From assembly GCA_027575805.1 (NCBI GenBank), contig JANBPU010000313.1, positions 1 to 17,432 on the forward strand: a stretch of 17,432 bases of DNA. Direction: 5' to 3'. Source of the stretch: Mycoemilia scoparia. Its lineage: Eukaryota > Kickxellomycota > Kickxellomycetes > Kickxellales > Kickxellaceae. The translations under genes were made by a program, and so were the position numbers. Positions 15,431 through 17,432 of this stretch are shown here, piece after piece; position 1 is the stretch's first letter; each line of letters starts with the position of its first letter. Under the pieces are notes generated by a model, which was given only the letters and a program-made list of their open reading frames with translations, did no database searches and had not been told where the DNA came from.

Positions 15431-16266
15431 CAATATCAGGTAAATTTTCCGACAACCATAGTCACGTTAAAACGTGTGTGTGGTTGGAAAATTAACGTCT
15501 AAAAAGTTTAGAAGATGGATACAAAGCATCTCTCTTTATTGGAGTCAAGCGAGAGTGTTGATTTTTTAGTGCCAAAGACACAAAGGATCGTGTAAACATT
15601 TTCCATTGTAGTCTTTGCTTTACACTCTAAAGGATGATCCATTGAGTGAGTAGTGTCGGTTCAAGACAAAGCTCCATAGAATTGTTGTTGAAACTTGCTG
15701 GTATGTGAGAGAGTGGGAGCAACATTTCGATTGACTCCAAGTATGCCTTGGAGTCATATCAAGTAGCCAGGTGAACATTCAATGGGAGCTTATGAATGAC
15801 ATGAGCTCTCCTGTGACATTTGGGAGGTAAATCCGATGAAGTATTCAATATATTTCTTTGCCATGCCCAAGAAATGAGGGGATAGAGAGAGAGTTCAACA
15901 CACCCATTCATCATCAGACAATGATTGATTCTTTTTTGCAATAAAGCTACAAACAGCTCTCTCCCAGAAAAGTTATACTAGCAGAAGCAATTTTGTGGGT
16001 TATGTGATGGCTTTTCGCACAGAGATTTACAAATTACTTGATATTACAATGCGGAAGATCAGTATCATTATTATATTTGTGGACCGAGTAAAATTCCTAG
16101 GTACTTGTGCATGTCCATACATATAAATGGTGATCAATCTGCTGAAACGGAGACACAGACAGTGAGTGAGTAGTAAGTAAATCGGAAGAGACGGGAAACA
16201 GGTTTTTAGTTAAAAGACTCTTTGATTTATAACCAGAGCTATGACGTAGGAGTTGCATATCATCCA

Positions 16267-16292
16267 GTAATAATAATAATAATAATAATAAT
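16267..16292. repeat. TAA microsatellite
   Basis: About eight TAA units. Confidence 0.95.
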
Positions 16293-17358
16293 GTGTGTTA
16301 TAGACAAAAGTGTATAATTGGAGAGATGAAATCGTTTGATCATACAAGAATCCCTTCTTTGTTTTGTGTGTAGATTTCCCTGGGTAAACTAATTCTACAT
16401 GAGAGAGAGTGTGTGTGGAGGGATCTTTGTACTTTTAGTTTATAGACATTTGAAGTTTGGGCAATCTCTCTAAAGAAAATTTAATTGATCAGTGAGCGAG
16501 TGGGTGAGAGCTTTAGGTAGGACATATTGTTTCTTTGTCAAGGCATCGTGGGGGAAAAATAGGGGTCATATAACCAATAGCGAAAATGTAAACAAGAGTG
16601 TTATTTCGTAACAAAAAAGATATAGGCAAGAGATTTTTCAGTAGAGGATGAAGAAGCTATTGGTTTGTAAATAATTGAGATGTTTTTCTTGTCCAATTTT
16701 GAATTATATTTGCAAGTCCAGCTGATATATTTCAATACCAACTATATTATTTATATACCAATCTATGTCAAGAATACTCTTTGAGCATTGGTTTGTGAGT
16801 GATCTGAGATGCAGCAGCAGCAACATTTAATTGAAGAAAGATAGCATGTCACATTACCAACCACCATTGATTTTGTAATAACCAGTAGCTTGTGTGTATG
16901 TGTGAGAGTTTAAGGAAAAATGTATGCAGGTTCTTGTGTTTTGTGTGTATATGTCTGTTGTTCTATTTTTAGATTGCATTAGGGAAAAAACGAATGGGCC
17001 ATATGACTGTCGCTGATGATATTACCATTGGCTTCTTTATGAAATCGCCAATGAATGTATTAGTAATGGAAATGTAAGGTCCCCTACTCTCGGCTCTGAT
17101 ATCGGTGTTGGAATGCTGTGGCTTTAATGATACGATATTTTAATCGAATGGCTTTTTTGACTCGGATCTCTGTCACTCAGAAAGTTAATGATCATTATTA
17201 CTTGTTTTAAAGTTTTAATTAGTTTCGTATGGATATTGGAAATCTTTAATGTTTTGGTCCTCATAAGAAATGGTGGTGGTTAGATAGGAAAAATATAACA
17301 AAATTACATGAACAATGTATGGTATTTTGTGGCTTTATTATTTTAATAAAAGAACTGT

Positions 17359-17432
<74 letters not shown>
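17359..17432. repeat. long TAA microsatellite at window end
   Basis: More than twenty perfect TAA units run to the last base. It is the purest and longest simple repeat here and may be where an assembly stopped. Confidence 0.97.

Larger units (their letters stand above)
15035..17358. other. intergenic, no gene seen
   Basis: This has only short chance-length frames. It contains an 8-base-arm perfect inverted repeat (15197-15216, TAACATAG/CTATGTTA), a GT tract, GAGT-type words near 16162 and 16492, and a TAA tract. No RNA gene or transposase is recognised. Confidence 0.5.

Noticed and set aside
15255..15502. Overlapping short frames on both strands
   Set aside because: Both are dominated by the GT tract (Thr-His or Val-Cys runs) and lack any other support.

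Overview
The window looks like nuclear DNA from a fungus, most plausibly an early-diverging lineage such as Mucoromycota (an inference from gene style, not a proven placement). It encodes a fungal-type seven-helix receptor with an asparagine-rich third loop, an NmrA-like protein, an aquaglyceroporin and two small secreted proteins, one with dibasic Kex2-type sites. All of these read as single uninterrupted frames. Intergenic DNA is long, AT-rich and full of microsatellites. Five of the six supported genes have the same TATAAATA core promoter, in four cases about 100-140 bases before the ATG.

Layout. 1-2300: repeat-rich, transposon-like DNA with diverged direct copies, many ATTCAGAAT-type motifs and a 20-base inverted repeat (497-516 / 1758-1777). 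The inverted repeat brackets a small minus-strand gene (749-1243) encoding a basic/acidic protein with half of a GATA-like zinc finger. 2302-3867 (-): G-protein-coupled receptor of the Git3/cAMP-receptor-like type. 3868-5771: intergenic, with one miniature palindromic element. 5772-6761 (-): NmrA-like protein with a His8 tract. 6762-10011: about 3.2 kb with no convincing gene; it ends in the aquaporin promoter and an unusually long leader. 10012-10830 (+): aquaglyceroporin with NPV in place of the first NPA. 10831-12306: four palindromic miniature elements in a row (about 11141-11615), then a copy of a second dispersed repeat (about 11941-12075, partner near 7482-7615). 12307-12768 (-): acidic secreted protein with two Lys-Arg sites. 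13964-14563 (-): secreted DNRLRE/CBM96-like beta-sandwich protein. 14708-17432: no supported gene, several microsatellites, and a TAA tract running off the window end.

The genes do not form an operon or an obvious biosynthetic cluster. At most they share a surface theme (receptor, channel, two secreted proteins), which may be chance. The least explained material is the tandem array of palindromic elements with shared CATATG junctions and the inverted-repeat-bounded unit carrying the half-GATA protein. No complete transposase, rRNA, tRNA or CRISPR array was recognised.
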